Below the pieces are notes generated by a model. It saw only the letters and a program-made list of their open reading frames with translations, was not told the origin of the DNA and ran no database searches. From Chara braunii (Eukaryota > Streptophyta > Charophyceae > Charales > Characeae): a stretch of 28,891 nt of DNA. The stretch lies in NCBI GenBank assembly GCA_003427395.1, contig BFEA01000148.1:2281620-2310510 (forward strand), written 5' to 3'. Below, piece after piece: positions 9,756 to 20,095 of this stretch. Within the stretch, counting starts at the first letter, position 1. Each line of letters starts with the position of its first letter. Position numbers and translations under genes: made by a program.

Positions 9756-10500
9756 CGGGCAGGAGGAATACAGTTTCTGGCCAATCTGGGCCCTCATTTA
9801 CATCGAGATCTGCACGGTGCAAGCCTACAGCACCCGGGGTCCAGACCCCGCACCAACACTACTTAAGAGTTGACTTCCTGGCTGGACATTCATTCGGTCT
9901 TGCGTCAATGCTGTACACATTGACTTTGACATTGTGGCGACGCTGCGACGCTGTGACATTGGCTCGACGCCGACATAGGAGGACGGCAAGGCGCTGCTGG
10001 CTGGCATAGTGGCTGGCGATGGTCTTGGCATGCTGACGTGGCAGCTGCCACGTGCCGTTGCTTACGTGGCCGCTGCCTCCTGTACATGAATGATGACACG
10101 GCGGGTTGCGTGATTGATGAGGCTGTTCTGATTCTTCGTCACTTCGGAAGGAGATCAAGACTGTGGTTATCGCAGATACGTACCTGATTGATGACGACAT
10201 TCTTCGGTTCGCTGATGTAGTCAGATTGACGTGCCACGTGGCACACTGCGGAAGAACTTCAGATTTGTGTTCGGACTATTGATTGATGAGGTGGCGAGGA
10301 GGAGGAGGGACCCGAAGCAGAAGTGGGCTGTTTGTCTTCTCTCTCCTTTGTCTATTCTCCCCTCTTTCTCTTCGTCTGTGTATGATTCCCCACCTCATTT
10401 CTATCTGGACACATTTGCGATTGTTTGACTTTCATCAGCAGATTGATAATCGTATGGACTGGCATTGTTGACGAGTATCATCACGATTGGGCTCATTGCA
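9756..10500 (+). repeat. 3' LTR of the chromovirus
   Basis: It is a direct repeat of 2199-2937 and ends CTCATTGCA at 10500. It provides the transcript end and polyadenylation region. It carries a short extra GCGACGCT duplication near 9940 and several small indels relative to the 5' LTR. The base-for-base alignment continues to the end, so the boundary at 10500 is firm. Confidence 0.9.
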
Positions 10501-10762
10501 TTAGTATTTATTTTCTGTATTTTATTTTTATTTCAAATTTGGTAAGGAATTTGGATAAAATGCTCAGGCAAATGTTACTATTTTTTTCTTTGCATAACAT
10601 ATTATTTTTTCATTTTTTTTTTAGCTTTGTTTTTGTTTTTTTTTTCTGTGTTTTTTTGGGGTCCGCGTTCGGCCCGAAATGCCGAACGCATCCCCAAGGG
10701 GTCCCGTACATTCGGCCGTTCGGGTTCAGGCGTTCGGCTCATCCCCAACACCGGCCACCCTG
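10501..10762. other. AT-rich flank followed by GC-rich GTTCGG-repeat fragment
   Basis: 10501-10655 is T-rich with no gene. 10656-10762 is abruptly GC-rich, with several GTTCGG/GCCGAA words (CGTTCGGC, GCCGAACGC, GGCCGTTCGG, GCGTTCGGC) in both orientations. This may be a small inverted-repeat element or a hairpin-forming fragment; I could not define ends. Confidence 0.3.
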
Positions 10763-10769
10763 TATCTAT

Positions 10770-10800
<31 letters not shown>

Positions 10801-10803
10801 ATC

Positions 10804-10855
<52 letters not shown>
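10763..10855. repeat. (TCTA)n microsatellite
   Basis: About 90 bp of TCTA units with one interruption at 10800-10806 (AATCTTA). The open frames across it are Ile-Tyr-Leu-Ser repeat artefacts. Confidence 0.95.
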
Positions 10856-10904
10856 ATACATACTACGCGACTATGCTGTGCCTCTAGTGCCAGTGGTGTC
10901 ATGG

Positions 10905-11460
10905 AGATCAGGAGATGGGGGTAGCGTGAGGCTGCCGTAGCTAGACTGTCAAGGAGTTGGTGGAAAAATAGGAAGCAAGGAATAGGAGAAAACAAAATTT
11001 AGGGCATACTCACACCATAACTTTCCAAAATGCATCTGACTGCTTTTACAATCACATCCAGAGGTTCGTAGAAAAGTCCTAGTGTGAGTATGCGCTTATA
11101 CGGGGGAATTGCGCAGAACAATGGGTCGGCAGAGCTTTGTGGGCAAGAGATCGTGGGAATGGGTTCCGATTTGAGGAGAGCAGGACATGGCGGGAGTGGG
11201 AGGCTACCATAGCTAGACTGTCTGAGAGCTGGTGAAGAAAAGAGGAGAAAGGCATGCAGAAAAACAAAACTTATATGATGGAATCGTGGGACAACGGATG
11301 GATAGACCTTTGTGGGAAGGAGACGGTGGAAGCTTGACCCTACCGCAGCTAGGCTCTCCGAGATCAGGTGGCAGGGGTGGACTGAGTGAGGGAGTGCAGC
11401 GGGTGGTGGCCGGGGTGGGGTTGATGGTGGAGGGGGGGTAGCTTCAGCAGGGGTGGGGAG
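10905..11460. repeat. Diverged repeats containing TAGCTAGACTGTC
   Basis: Related segments occur at about 10908-10960, 11184-11236 and 11315-11372. Each runs from a purine-rich GGAGAxGG stretch through GCTACCRTAGCTAGACTGTC-like sequence to an AGCTGGTG-like end. A TTTGTGGG-containing piece recurs at about 11135, 11310 and 11520. The element at 11002-11095 sits inside this block. No gene is seen. Confidence 0.55.
11002..11095. mobile_element. TTA-flanked MITE with GGGCATACTCACAC ends (family D, copy 1)
   Basis: This 94-bp element has inverted ends: GGGCATACTCACAC on the left and its complement on the right with one mismatch, including a perfect 12-bp core (11004-11015 and 11082-11093). TTA flanks both sides (10999-11001 and 11096-11098). 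Three-base TWA duplications are typical of PIF/Harbinger insertions. There is no coding capacity. Confidence 0.75.
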
Positions 11461-11845
11461 TGGGGCATGGGGGCCCAAAAGAAAATGGAAAAAAGAACTT
11501 TATATACGGATGGCTAGAGCTTTGTGGCCCGATCTGGGGGCTATGGGTGCAAGTCTTCAAAAAGAACATCATAGTTGGCATTTGCTGAGTGACGTGAGCA
11601 TTTTTTATCCTGTCGTGGTTTTCATGTTTAAGGTCAGTTTTGAGAAGTATCATGAAATAACATGCATTGTGTTGTACAGTTTTAAGTGTTAAAGAGTTCC
11701 AGAGAAGGAACTTGGAGACATTACAAGTCTTCAGCATTCCACGTGCCTTTTTGAGACATTGACATTGCAAGTGAACAAGGCAACTAGGAATTTGGATAAA
11801 TATAGTCAGAAGTCGAATCAACCAAGTATCACAAAACTGGAAGTG

Positions 11846-11849
<4 letters not shown>
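11461..11849. other. No gene recognised
   Basis: The sequence is unremarkable. Short open frames on both strands have no motif I recognise and overlap the repeat described just upstream. Confidence 0.4.
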
Positions 11850-11937
<88 letters not shown>

Positions 11938-12135
11938 NNNNNNNNNNNNNNNNNNNNNNNNNNNNNNNNNNNNNNNNNNNNNNNNNNNNNNNNNNNNNNN
12001 NNNNNNNNNNNNNNNNNNNNNNNNNNNNNNNNNNNNNNNNNNNNNNNNNNNNNNNNNNNNNNNNNNNNNNNNNNNNNNNNNNNNNNNNNNNNNNNNNNNN
12101 NNGTGTGTGTGTGTGTTTCTGTGTGTGTCTCTCTC
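11850..12135. repeat. (CT)n / (GT)n microsatellite containing a 165-base assembly gap
   Basis: A pure CT tract runs from 11850 to 11937, then N from 11938 to 12102, then GT repeats to about 12117 and a short CT run to 12139. The true length is unknown. The long open frames over this segment on both strands translate the dinucleotide and the Ns and are not genes. Confidence 0.97.
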
Positions 12136-12139
12136 TCTT

Positions 12140-12406
12140 GACTCTGATATCCTGTCCAAGACTTGGAGCGTTGTTGCTATCCTTGAGAAATTCCCTAGCT
12201 TCTTCAAGCACTCACTGATGATCTGTCCTGGGCCTGCAGTTTTCTTTCGACCCTTGTTGGTTTCCTTGACCCTTCCCTTCTCGCATTGCCTACGACATCA
12301 TCGTGTTGGACGAAATTACCCGCCATGCAACTCGTATTCACATTTCCGCATATGTTTCCAGTCTCTATTTCTGCCCCGCCGCCCCTCGACTACCGTCTAC
12401 ATTTGA
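12140..12406. other. 3' flank of the SDR gene
   Basis: This lies immediately downstream of the SDR stop on the minus strand and probably contains its 3' untranslated region. I see no independent gene. Confidence 0.35.
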
Positions 12407-13621
<1,215 letters not shown>

Positions 13622-13977
13622 GTATGACAGCTGAGAAAGAAACGAAAAGTATGACAGCTGAGAAAGAAAAGAAAAGTATGACAGCTGAGAAAGAGACAAG
13701 AAAAGTTAAGACATCTGAGAAAGAAAAGAAAATAAAAGTATGACAGCTGCCTATCTCAGTTGGTACACCGCACAAACTGCTGAATTACAGACCCGAGTTC
13801 GAATCGAGACACAAAACTTCATAATTCTGAATTAGCTGGGGCCGGTCAGTTCAGCGGTGATATCTCAAGGTCGTCGCCCTTCTAAAAATAAAAAGCAAGT
13901 ATGACAGCTGAGAAAGAAAAGAAAAGTATGACAGCTGAGAAAGAAAGAAGTCGGACCGCCGAGAAAGAAAAGAAATG
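13622..13977. repeat. 27-bp minisatellite (AGTATGACAGCTGAGAAAG units), split by a SINE
   Basis: Units of about 27 bp starting AGTATGACAGCTGAGAAAGA run at 13622-13749 and resume at 13897-13977. The intervening 147 bp is the SINE at 13750-13896. Because units are a multiple of three, they translate to a SMTAEKEKK repeat, but no gene context supports a protein. Confidence 0.85.
13750..13896 (+). mobile_element. tRNA-derived SINE (family S, copy 1)
   Basis: The head resembles a tRNA: an A-box-like TATCTCAGTTGGTA at its start and a B box GAGTTCGAATC at about 13795-13805. A family-specific body follows (GGCCGGTCAGTTC, then TGATATCTCAAGG), and the end is A-rich (CTAAAAATAAAAAGC). A 14-bp direct duplication AAGTATGACAGCTG flanks it (13736-13749 and 13897-13910), although the host minisatellite repeats that word anyway. 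A second copy with the same head and body lies at 19361-19515. RNA polymerase III would read the internal boxes, and LINE machinery would do the copying. Confidence 0.8.
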
Positions 13978-13979
13978 GC

Positions 13980-14470
13980 TTTCTGTCTTTGCACAAAATG
14001 GACAGGAGATAGCTTACCGCAGCAATCAACAGCCCAAAGCAAGAGAGAGCTTAGTGAGGGTACGTAGAGGACGCAGGAGAAAGAAAGGAAATGGCTTTTG
14101 TGTCTTTGCACAAAAAGAACACGGAGATAGCTAAGGGGGGTAGCAATCAACAGCCCAAAAAGCACTAAATAGACACCTTTGTTAGGGAAGGTAGACGGCA
14201 CTGGAGACAGCTTGCCGGAGCATCAACTGTTCATCACAAGAGATTGCAAAATTTCGGATTTCGATTAAAAAAAAAAATGGCTACTGTCTTCACCCAAATA
14301 GACCGCCCTATAATTATCTCTGTATCTAGACCGAAAGCGGCCCCAAATACAGCTATGATGACCAGGCGTTGTATTCGGGTGACAACAGCAGTGCTTTGCG
14401 CAACGAGGACTAAGAACAGTAGTTTGCTGCAGTACTAACAGTTTAGCACAAGAGAGTGCAGGCATCCCAA
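13980..14470. repeat. Degenerate repeats with GGAGATAG / CAATCAACAGCCC core
   Basis: Related blocks occur near 14001, 14110, 14205 and 14405, and in the SDR upstream region near 13488. Recurrent words are ATGGCTTTxTGTCTTTGCAC, GGAGATAGCT, GCAATCAACAGCCCAAA and CAACTGTTCATCACAAGAGA. The block is a diverged tandem array with no coding motif. A MITE at 14284-14391 lies within it. Confidence 0.6.
14284..14391. mobile_element. MITE with CTTCACCCRAATA ends (family C, copy 1)
   Basis: The left end has CTTCACCCAAATA and the right end TATTCGGGTGACAACAG, imperfect inverted repeats. The internal segment CCCCAAATACAGCTATGATGACC...GTTGTATTCGGGTG is shared with the elements at 19266-19346 and 25344-25526. 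This copy is diverged and its exact ends are unclear. Confidence 0.55.
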
Positions 14471-14674
14471 GCTGAGAAAAGTTTTCTTTTTTTTTTTTTT
14501 TTAGGAATTTTAAAAGAAATCATGAGCTACTACCCAGCCACAACAGAAGGAACACTCTCATCAAATGGCTTTCTACGACTGCATCCATTGTGTCCACAGC
14601 ACTGGCGAAAGACACGAGAGAATGAATTTGCATTAACTCAAAGCACATGCACAAAACTGAGTGGAAGACCTCAT

Positions 14675-14832
14675 CAACTGCGAGACGTGCGGTCCTTCGG
14701 GACATCTGTTAAAATTGGAACGATACAGAGAAAGAGAAGATTAGCATGGCCCCTGTTTGCATGGATGACTCAAATAAATCGAGAAATAGTCCAAATTAAT
14801 ATAAAAAAAAACAACAACTGTGAGACGTGAGG
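14675..14832 (+). pseudogene. U6 snRNA retropseudogene, full length, with A-rich tail and target duplication (copy 1)
   Basis: U6-like sequence runs from GGTCCTTCGGGACATC (14691) through AAAATTGGAACGATACAGAG, AGATTAGCATGGCCCC and AATCGAGAAAT to CCAAATT (about 14797). It has a small insertion after ATACAGAG and changes in the GCGCAAGGATGACAC region. An A-rich tail follows (ATAAAAAAAAACAAC). An 18-bp duplication with two mismatches flanks it: 14675-14692 (CAACTGCGAGACGTGCGG) and 14815-14832 (CAACTGTGAGACGTGAGG). No plant U6 upstream element or terminator run is present, so this is a LINE-mobilised copy. U6 normally acts in the spliceosome core. Confidence 0.88.
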
Positions 14833-15484
14833 ATGGGGGATACACACAGACCGACCGCAGTGGAAACATATTTGTTGCGAAGAATATAGGCCATTGATTG
14901 AAAATGCACCTGCTTCTAGCGTACGGCCAGGTGCATGGCCTGTACCTGCCTCTCTGTTTGGAACTTTGGATTGATTACTTCACAGTGGCCCATTTCTATC
15001 ATCGAGTGCAAGTTTGTGGCTGAATAGGTGACACGCTTTTCCAAATGGGTGAGCATACACAGCAAAAAAAAAAATCAGCAAGTGTGTTCTGGTGTGAATC
15101 TGGACAATAATGGGCAGAAGATGGCCCCTGCCACGCGGATCAACACAGAAACGAAAAATCAAGTGTTCTGGTGCGAATGCGGTCCATAATGTGCAGAAGA
15201 TGCAAGTGTGTTCTCGTGTGAATCTGGTCAGCAATATGCAGCAAATGCCCCTCCCTCGCGGATGGGCATGAATCAGCGTGCGTGCATGAGTCAAGGGACG
15301 TAGCTCGAACCTGTGCGCTGTACTTTCAGGCTTTGAGCCTGTCCTGTATTATAAGTTGAACCGGCAGGCAATCTACATATAGTGCAATACACAGACAACA
15401 TGAGCTTCCTGAATCCAGGAGTTGGAGAAAGAAGCGAATACTTTAAAGTTTAAAAAAAGAAAAAAGAAAAAAAAAAGTGACTAA
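14833..15484. repeat. Tandem segments GTGTTCTGGTGTGAATCTGG; otherwise no gene
   Basis: Three related segments (about 15079-15122, 15159-15200 and 15202-15242) share CAAGTGTGTTCTGGTGTGAA followed by TCTGG and a GCAGAAGATG-like end. A short hairpin CAGGCT-TTG-AGCCTG lies at about 15328. The rest of the stretch shows nothing recognisable. Confidence 0.55.
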
Positions 15485-15979
15485 GGGCATAGTCACACTG
15501 GCACGCATTTTCATAAAATCGGAAATTGTAGGTGGTGATATTTTGGGTCACAAGGGCTACGTATTTTGCATTTTTACGCAAATGGACACGTAAATGTCAG
15601 CAGCTTTGACAGCCGCGGGGTTACGTATTTTGCGGGAACCTCTGGAGGTCCCTGCAATTGCATATTTCTTTTAGAGAAATTTAGACCTGTTTCTTTCTGG
15701 AAACAAAAGAAAAAAAAAATTTGACATTTGGTGGGCAGCTCTCGTAAGAAAGAAGAAGGAAAAAAAAAAAAAAAAAAAAAAAAAAAAACAGGGATGGATT
15801 TTTATGCACCGTGCTGTGTGACCCCTCGGCCCGTATAATCGCATTCCTAGAGCAGGTTGAGACTGTGTCCTTTCTGTTTTGTGATGTATACGGGTGTGCT
15901 GTGTGACTGGGAAGTGCCGTATAATCGCAAACTGGCTCACATATAATTTGTGATTGTACGTGCTAATGTGAGTATGCCC
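15485..15979. mobile_element. Long MITE with GGGCATASTCACA ends (family D, copy 2)
   Basis: The left end GGGCATAGTCACACTGGCACG and the complement of the right end (CGGGCATACTCACATTAGCACG) match over about 20 bases with a few differences. The left flank is TAA and the right flank GAA, consistent with a mutated 3-bp duplication. The interior carries a ~33-base A run (about 15757-15788) and a duplicated GTGCTGTGTGAC...CGTATAATCGCA segment. No transposase frame is present. Confidence 0.7.
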
Positions 15980-15996
15980 GAAGTTGTATCACCTTT

Positions 15997-16066
15997 GTCC
16001 TCCGGGACATCCGTTAAAATTGGAGCGATACACAGAAGATTAGCATGGCCTCTGCATGACACGCAT
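15997..16066 (+). pseudogene. U6 snRNA retropseudogene, internally deleted (copy 2)
   Basis: GTCCTCCGGGACATCCGTT is followed by AAAATTGGAGCGATACACAG and AAGATTAGCATGGCCTCTGC, then ATGACACGCATA. About seven bases of the usual GCGCAAGG block are missing, and U6 similarity stops near 16066 without the 3' domain. It lies 18 bp after the right end of the preceding MITE. No A tail or clear duplication was found. Confidence 0.85.
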
Positions 16067-16130
16067 AACGCTAAGTTTTATATCAGCTTCTACGGTGCAG
16101 TAAATCTCAGTATCCCAGTGGGACTGTACA

Positions 16131-16470
16131 CTAAGTTACTAACTGTGTTTGCTGTTTCCTTCCTTGGTTTGGGCCTTGGGGGACTTGATCCCGTGACCTG
16201 TAATTTGTACGTTCGGTTTGTTAGCTTTGAGCCCGACTGGGCTCGATCCTTAGACCCGTAGCTAGCAATCTCTAATTGGCAGTCTTAGACCCTAAGGCTT
16301 TGCTGTTTTGTCGTTTTCTGCAGTTTGCTGAAGTCAACCCGGGACTCGATCCCATGACCTGTAGTGTGTTTGGGGTGATCGACTGCTTTTGAGCCTTACT
16401 GGGCTTGAACCTTGGACCTGCTGCTAGTAGTCTCTACTTCGTAGTCTTAGGCCTTTCAGCCTTGTTGTTT
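16131..16470 (-). repeat. Tandem duplication of a ~161-bp unit with tRNA B-box-like segments
   Basis: GGGACTTGATCCCGTGACC at 16180 recurs as GGGACTCGATCCCATGACC at 16341. GGGCTCGATCCTTAGACC at 16239 recurs as GGGCTTGAACCTTGGACC at 16401. Both intervals are about 161-162 bp. Read on the minus strand, each segment contains a GGATCRAGTCC-like B box, so every unit holds two tRNA T-arm-like pieces. A similar piece occurs near 24585-24600. This is most likely a diverged SINE tandem. Confidence 0.6.
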
Positions 16471-17580
16471 TGTCCTTCTCTGCCCTTGTGGAAACTGGTA
16501 GGCCCGTAGGTCTTTCTTTTGTGTGCCCTAGCCTTAGGGCCCCTTAGTCTAGGTTTCCATCTAGATGCACGTAGGTAGATCTTGACTGTTTGGCCGTAGA
16601 TGTTTGCTTGCTGTTTGGACGGTCAGATAGGTCTGTAGGTGGCTGCTGTGTCGTAGGTCTAGGGAAGTCGGGTAGAAGTACGCAGAGGCCGACGAGTTTG
16701 GGGTTCTTCGGGTTCTTTTCCTTGCTTCCGTTTTCACGGTCTTGGTGGAGGTCGCGTTGCTTCCCTGCTGCGCTGTTGTCGGCATGTACGCAGGGCATCT
16801 TCTCCACCTGCTGCTGGTGGCCATAGCTGGGGCCGTCCAGCTGCATTGGCGACAGCGCTGGGCTCGGCGCTCAAGTGCTGATGAGCGCTTCGTCATATTT
16901 GTGTGCTTGTTGGGGTCTGGTCAGCTGCCACCAAAGCTGCACTTTCCACGGTTCTTCTTCGACGTGGCAGCAGATCTTCATCTTCATCGAGTTGCTGTTC
17001 TTCTTCATCATCCTGGGAGCTGCGCTCACCTGCTGAGTGGACACTTCATCTGCAGCGGGCTTCTTGAGTGGTGCAGAGAGGAGCGTTGGATTTAGGAGGG
17101 TGTGTGACGATTGGCAGGCTCGATAGGTTGGGTGCTTGCAAGCACCATAGCGAGAGCTTGAGGGAAGAGGGAGGAAGAAGAAGACTCCCGGATACTTCGA
17201 TGAAACTTCTATGTAATTGGTCCGTGGGTGTTGATAACGTGGTTGGGATCCTTGGAAATTCGTGCTGTTGATTGACTTGGGGAGAGACGGTAATTAGAAT
17301 TGATTTTCATTTCAATTCTGTTTCCAGTATTTGTGTGCTTCTGCCGTGTATTCTTATCATCCGGTGTACTTGTCATTGCACCTGTGTATGGGAACGTCTG
17401 GATGCCACGTTGGATCTCGTTTCAATCAGGCACATAACAATGGCATCTAATCGAGTGTGGCTGTGTGTGTTTGAAGTCGAAACCATAGCTCTGCAATCCA
17501 AGTGCAGCTTCAGAAATTCAGAGGTGTGAACATTGACACTCTCAATTTGAGCCTTGCGAGCTACACACTCTCAATTTGAG
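16471..17580. other. Unassigned GC-rich stretch; possible degenerate coding fragment on minus strand
   Basis: No gene can be assigned. On the minus strand at about 16920-17040 one frame gives an acidic then basic stretch (QDDEEEQQ, then RRRRT), and at 16544-16846 a 100-codon frame is rich in Gln, Lys and Pro. The pieces are in different frames without obvious splice structure. On the plus strand the frames are Leu/Cys/His-rich shadows. CTCTCAATTTGAG occurs twice at about 17540-17580. This could be an exon remnant of a nuclear protein or chance. Confidence 0.2.
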
Positions 17581-18715
17581 TGCAAGGAATATGAGCGAGA
17601 GCGATAGGCAGAAAACCAAATTACAATGTCATGCTGTAGACCAGAATCTGATAGTCGAGTACCAAGCAGAAAGCACAATGCACTGAGATACCATCCAAAA
17701 AAGAGCAATACAATGAACTCAAAAATGTCAATGTCGACACTTTCTCGCCACACCGACATAGTATCCAATGTCACTCACCTTGTTCGGCGCTCTGCGCTCA
17801 GCCTATCCTACTCACCACCTACTCTAGCCTATAGACTACGTTCATACAACAGGAGTCACTTTCAAACTGAAGACCAATGTATGTGACAACATCGCCAAAC
17901 GCAGACCTGCCAGCATACACCAGGTACGTGCCTCTTCTCCCCTCATTGCCCCCTGACTCCCCGCAGCATGCGCCTCCCCTTCCCGAAAGACCACCATCGC
18001 CATAACCGGCATGCGCCCCAGCAGCCCAGCTATGGCCGCTGTGCGCCTGCTGCCACCGCAGCACCGCTCTGCCCTCTTGCGCCCGTGAGCGCCAGCCGGC
18101 GCTAGCGCAGCCTGTTTGGTCTACAGAGTAGCAGCGCGGCCGCATCGCCTGCCTAGGCCAGAATGTTTTCTGGCTGAGCGCTCACTTTCCTTTATGGAAA
18201 GTGAGCCCTGCCTTCTGGCTGGGCTGGGCCTCACGTGTGTGTGCCCAATAGCTTCACATTGGGCCAAAGTGTCTGTGCCCAGGCCCATGCAGACAGTTGC
18301 CTGGACCCGCAGCATCGAGGCTGCCCAACTGTGTGACGTGGCTGCTGTCGCACGCTGCATTCTCATTGGCCTACGGAGGCCGAGCCACGTCGCTCTCAAC
18401 GTTTTCATTGGCCGAGAGCCTTTGGCCATCTCACTGCTGGAGTGAGCCCAGAGGCTCCGCATGTTGTGCTCACACAGGCGGGGCCCTGTAACCAACTGGC
18501 GCATGGCAACTCTCTGGCACCCCACAATGCAGAAATGACAAAAATAGGCCTCATTTCCAAATCCAGGCCCGCCTTCACTTAGGGCAGGCACGAGGCTGTG
18601 AGGTGGCCCCTTGTGCTGTGGGAGGTCGCAGCCTAAAGCCCACAACGAGGGCGCCGTCCTCGCATGAGTCTGAGCTTTGCAAAATACCCATCCCAAGTGC
18701 ATGAATGGTACATCG
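17581..18715. repeat. 1.1-kb dispersed non-coding repeat (family E, copy 1)
   Basis: It begins TGCAAGGAATATGAGCGAGA and aligns with 21879-22990 over its full length. Shared landmarks are TACCAAGCAGAAAGCACAAT, a GCC-AGGCCAGAATG segment, a hairpin at 18180-18206, GTGTCTGTGCCCAGGCCC, ACCAACTGGCG and CAGGCCCGCCTTCACTTAGG. Both copies are bordered by CATAGT-type repeats. Divergence is substantial. Minus-strand frames exist in both copies, but the substitutions do not look codon-constrained. Its class is unknown. Confidence 0.8.
18180..18206. other. Hairpin with 11-bp stem in family E copy 1
   Basis: The arms GCTCACTTTCC and GGAAAGTGAGC pair perfectly around the loop TTTAT. The equivalent hairpin in copy 2 (22447-22473) has the same loop and different but still paired outer bases. 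A second short stem, CCCAAT/ATTGGG, follows at about 18244-18263. Confidence 0.8.
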
Positions 18716-18965
18716 TACTACATAGTCTTCCATAGTCCTCCATAGTCCTCCATAGTCCCCCATAGTCCTCCATAGTACTTCATAGTACTGGATACTAGCG
18801 TGGATAGTACTACACGGAGTACTACGTAGCAATTCAAAGTACTGGAATGTACTACATGGAGTACTACATAGTACATAGCCCTTCATAGTACTCCATAGTA
18901 CTCCATAGTACTCCATAGTACTCCATAGTACTCCATATTTCTCCATAGTAATCCATAGTGGGGAT
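18716..18965. repeat. Decamer tandem repeat (CATAGTACTC / CATAGTCCTC)
   Basis: Ten-base units CATAGTCCTC run at about 18720-18795, and CATAGTACTC units at about 18885-18957. They are separated by less regular GTACTACATGGAGTACTAC sequence. Minus-strand translations give an MEYYGVLWS repeat that is only a shadow of the satellite. Confidence 0.9.
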
Positions 18966-19265
18966 GCTGCTGGCCAGCCTTGCTTTTACATTACTACATA
19001 GTAGATACATAATAACTGTGTTAGTAAAATAAAACAGAGGGTTTGAACTTTGGTTAATCACTGAATCATGATAGCAGCAGATGTACCATCATAGTATCAT
19101 ACCATCCCCTGTTCCTGCAAAAGAGAACAGAAAAACTTTCGACCAAGTTTTGATTCTTACGAATCTGTGGAGTGATTGGAGATAAAAACAAGGAACTAGT
19201 CACCGCTACAACTGCCGCTAAGAAATGTTGTACATCATCATAGAGTGTTAAGAGCCGCATGGCTA
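18966..19265. other. No gene recognised
   Basis: AT-rich sequence with no open frame, RNA or element end that I can support. Confidence 0.4.
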
Positions 19266-19346
19266 CCTTCTTCCCCCATTGTATTTGGGGCATCTTTCAG
19301 TCTACATACAGCTATAATGACCGTACGTTGTATTTGGGGGAAGAAG
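19266..19346. mobile_element. Short MITE with CTTCTTCCCCCA ends (family C, copy 2)
   Basis: CTTCTTCCCCCA at the left and its perfect complement TGGGGGAAGAAG at the right bracket about 80 bp. The interior CATCTTTCAGTCTACATACA, then GCTATAATGACCGTACG and TTGTATTTGGGG, matches the right half of the element at 25344-25526. TA precedes the left end (19264-19265); the right TA is missing. Confidence 0.7.
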
Positions 19347-19360
19347 TGAGTTAACCAAAG

Positions 19361-19515
19361 GGCCCTAGCAGCTCAGTTGGAACACGCATGAACTGCGGAA
19401 ATTTGGAAAATCAATACACACACGCGAGTTCGAATCTCTTGATGAACAGCACCAAAGTACCTCTGAATGACAATCGGGTTGGTCAGCTCCATGATAATAT
19501 CTCAAGGATATCCAT
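19361..19515 (+). mobile_element. tRNA-derived SINE (family S, copy 2)
   Basis: The head GGCCCTAGCAGCTCAGTTGG contains an A-box-like AGCTCAGTTGG. The B box GAGTTCGAATC is at 19426-19436. The body CGGGTTGGTCAGCTCC followed by TGATAATATCTCAAGG matches the SINE at 13750-13896. The tail here is ATCTATCTATC-like rather than A-rich. No clear target duplication was found. Confidence 0.78.
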
Positions 19516-19544
19516 TATCTATCTATCAAGGTTATCTTTTCCTT

Positions 19545-19600
19545 GGGCCATACTCACACAAGTACTTTTTGCACCGAATCTGGTTCTAATTGGGCTTCAC
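19545..19600. mobile_element. Orphan end of a family D MITE
   Basis: GGGCCATACTCACACAAG resembles the GGGCATACTCACAC end of the elements at 11002 and 15485, with one extra C. No matching inverted right end was found within about 1 kb, so it is truncated or a chance match. Confidence 0.35.
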
Positions 19601-20095
19601 ATACATCCAGGGAACTCCAACCAAGAGTTTGCCCTGCGCCAGCGCCAAGGAACAAAAAAAAAAAAAGCTAGTACAGCAATTCTGATCCACTGGGACGGAC
19701 ATACGATGTGGAAAAAGTACAAGCGATGCGGAACTGGCAGTTGAGCCATTGTCGCCTTGCTGGTACTGTTGTTTGAACTTGTTTCCACATTATATGTCCC
19801 AGGAATCGAACGGTCGTTACTCTGGTGACAGTATCAGTAGAGTCATTGTGCCGCCCTCCAGCACACAACAGAAGAAATGTACATGGGGCTGATAATCGTC
19901 CTGATACATTCAAAATGGTCGGTCCATTCGAATGTATCCACTGTCCAGGTTCATTTCGGATGTTGCATAGTGGAGGGACGTCCGTTGATCCCCTACCCCG
20001 CCATGTATAGGTCCTGAGCGTCACTACTCTGTCTGGATGTAGTAACTGACCAAAAGACGAAGGGAACCGGACGGCATGTGTCGCCATTACTTCTT
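19601..20095. other. No gene recognised
   Basis: Short frames on both strands have no recognisable motif. An A12 run occurs at about 19655. Confidence 0.35.

Larger units (their letters stand above)
2199..10500 (+). mobile_element. Decayed Ty3/gypsy chromovirus LTR retrotransposon (~8.3 kb)
   Basis: Two closely similar ~740-bp direct repeats (2199-2937 and 9756-10500) bracket a tRNA-Met primer-binding site, a gag frame with a zinc knuckle, and pol. Pol order is protease, reverse transcriptase, RNase H, integrase and a C-terminal chromodomain-like segment, which defines Ty3/gypsy chromoviruses. Gag and pol are each broken by stops and small indels, so the copy is inactive. The 3' LTR ends ...TTGCA, but no clear TG start or target duplication was found at the left edge, so the 5' boundary is approximate. 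LTR differences are scattered substitutions and short indels, indicating an old insertion. Confidence 0.93.

Noticed and set aside
11444-12406. Long open frames on both strands across the gap
   Set aside because: They consist of (CT)n or (GA)n translation and unknown bases.
13750-13820. Functional tRNA gene
   Set aside because: A and B boxes are present, but the acceptor and anticodon stems do not form and a second SINE copy shares the non-tRNA body.
14691-14797. Functional U6 snRNA gene
   Set aside because: It has an internal insertion, altered 3' loop sequence, an A-rich tail and target duplication, and no plant U6 promoter elements upstream.
18121-18702. 193-codon minus-strand frame in family E copy 1
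   Set aside because: Similar peptides appear in copy 2, but the conserved part coincides with the hairpin, the frame is broken there by indels, and substitutions are not codon-biased.
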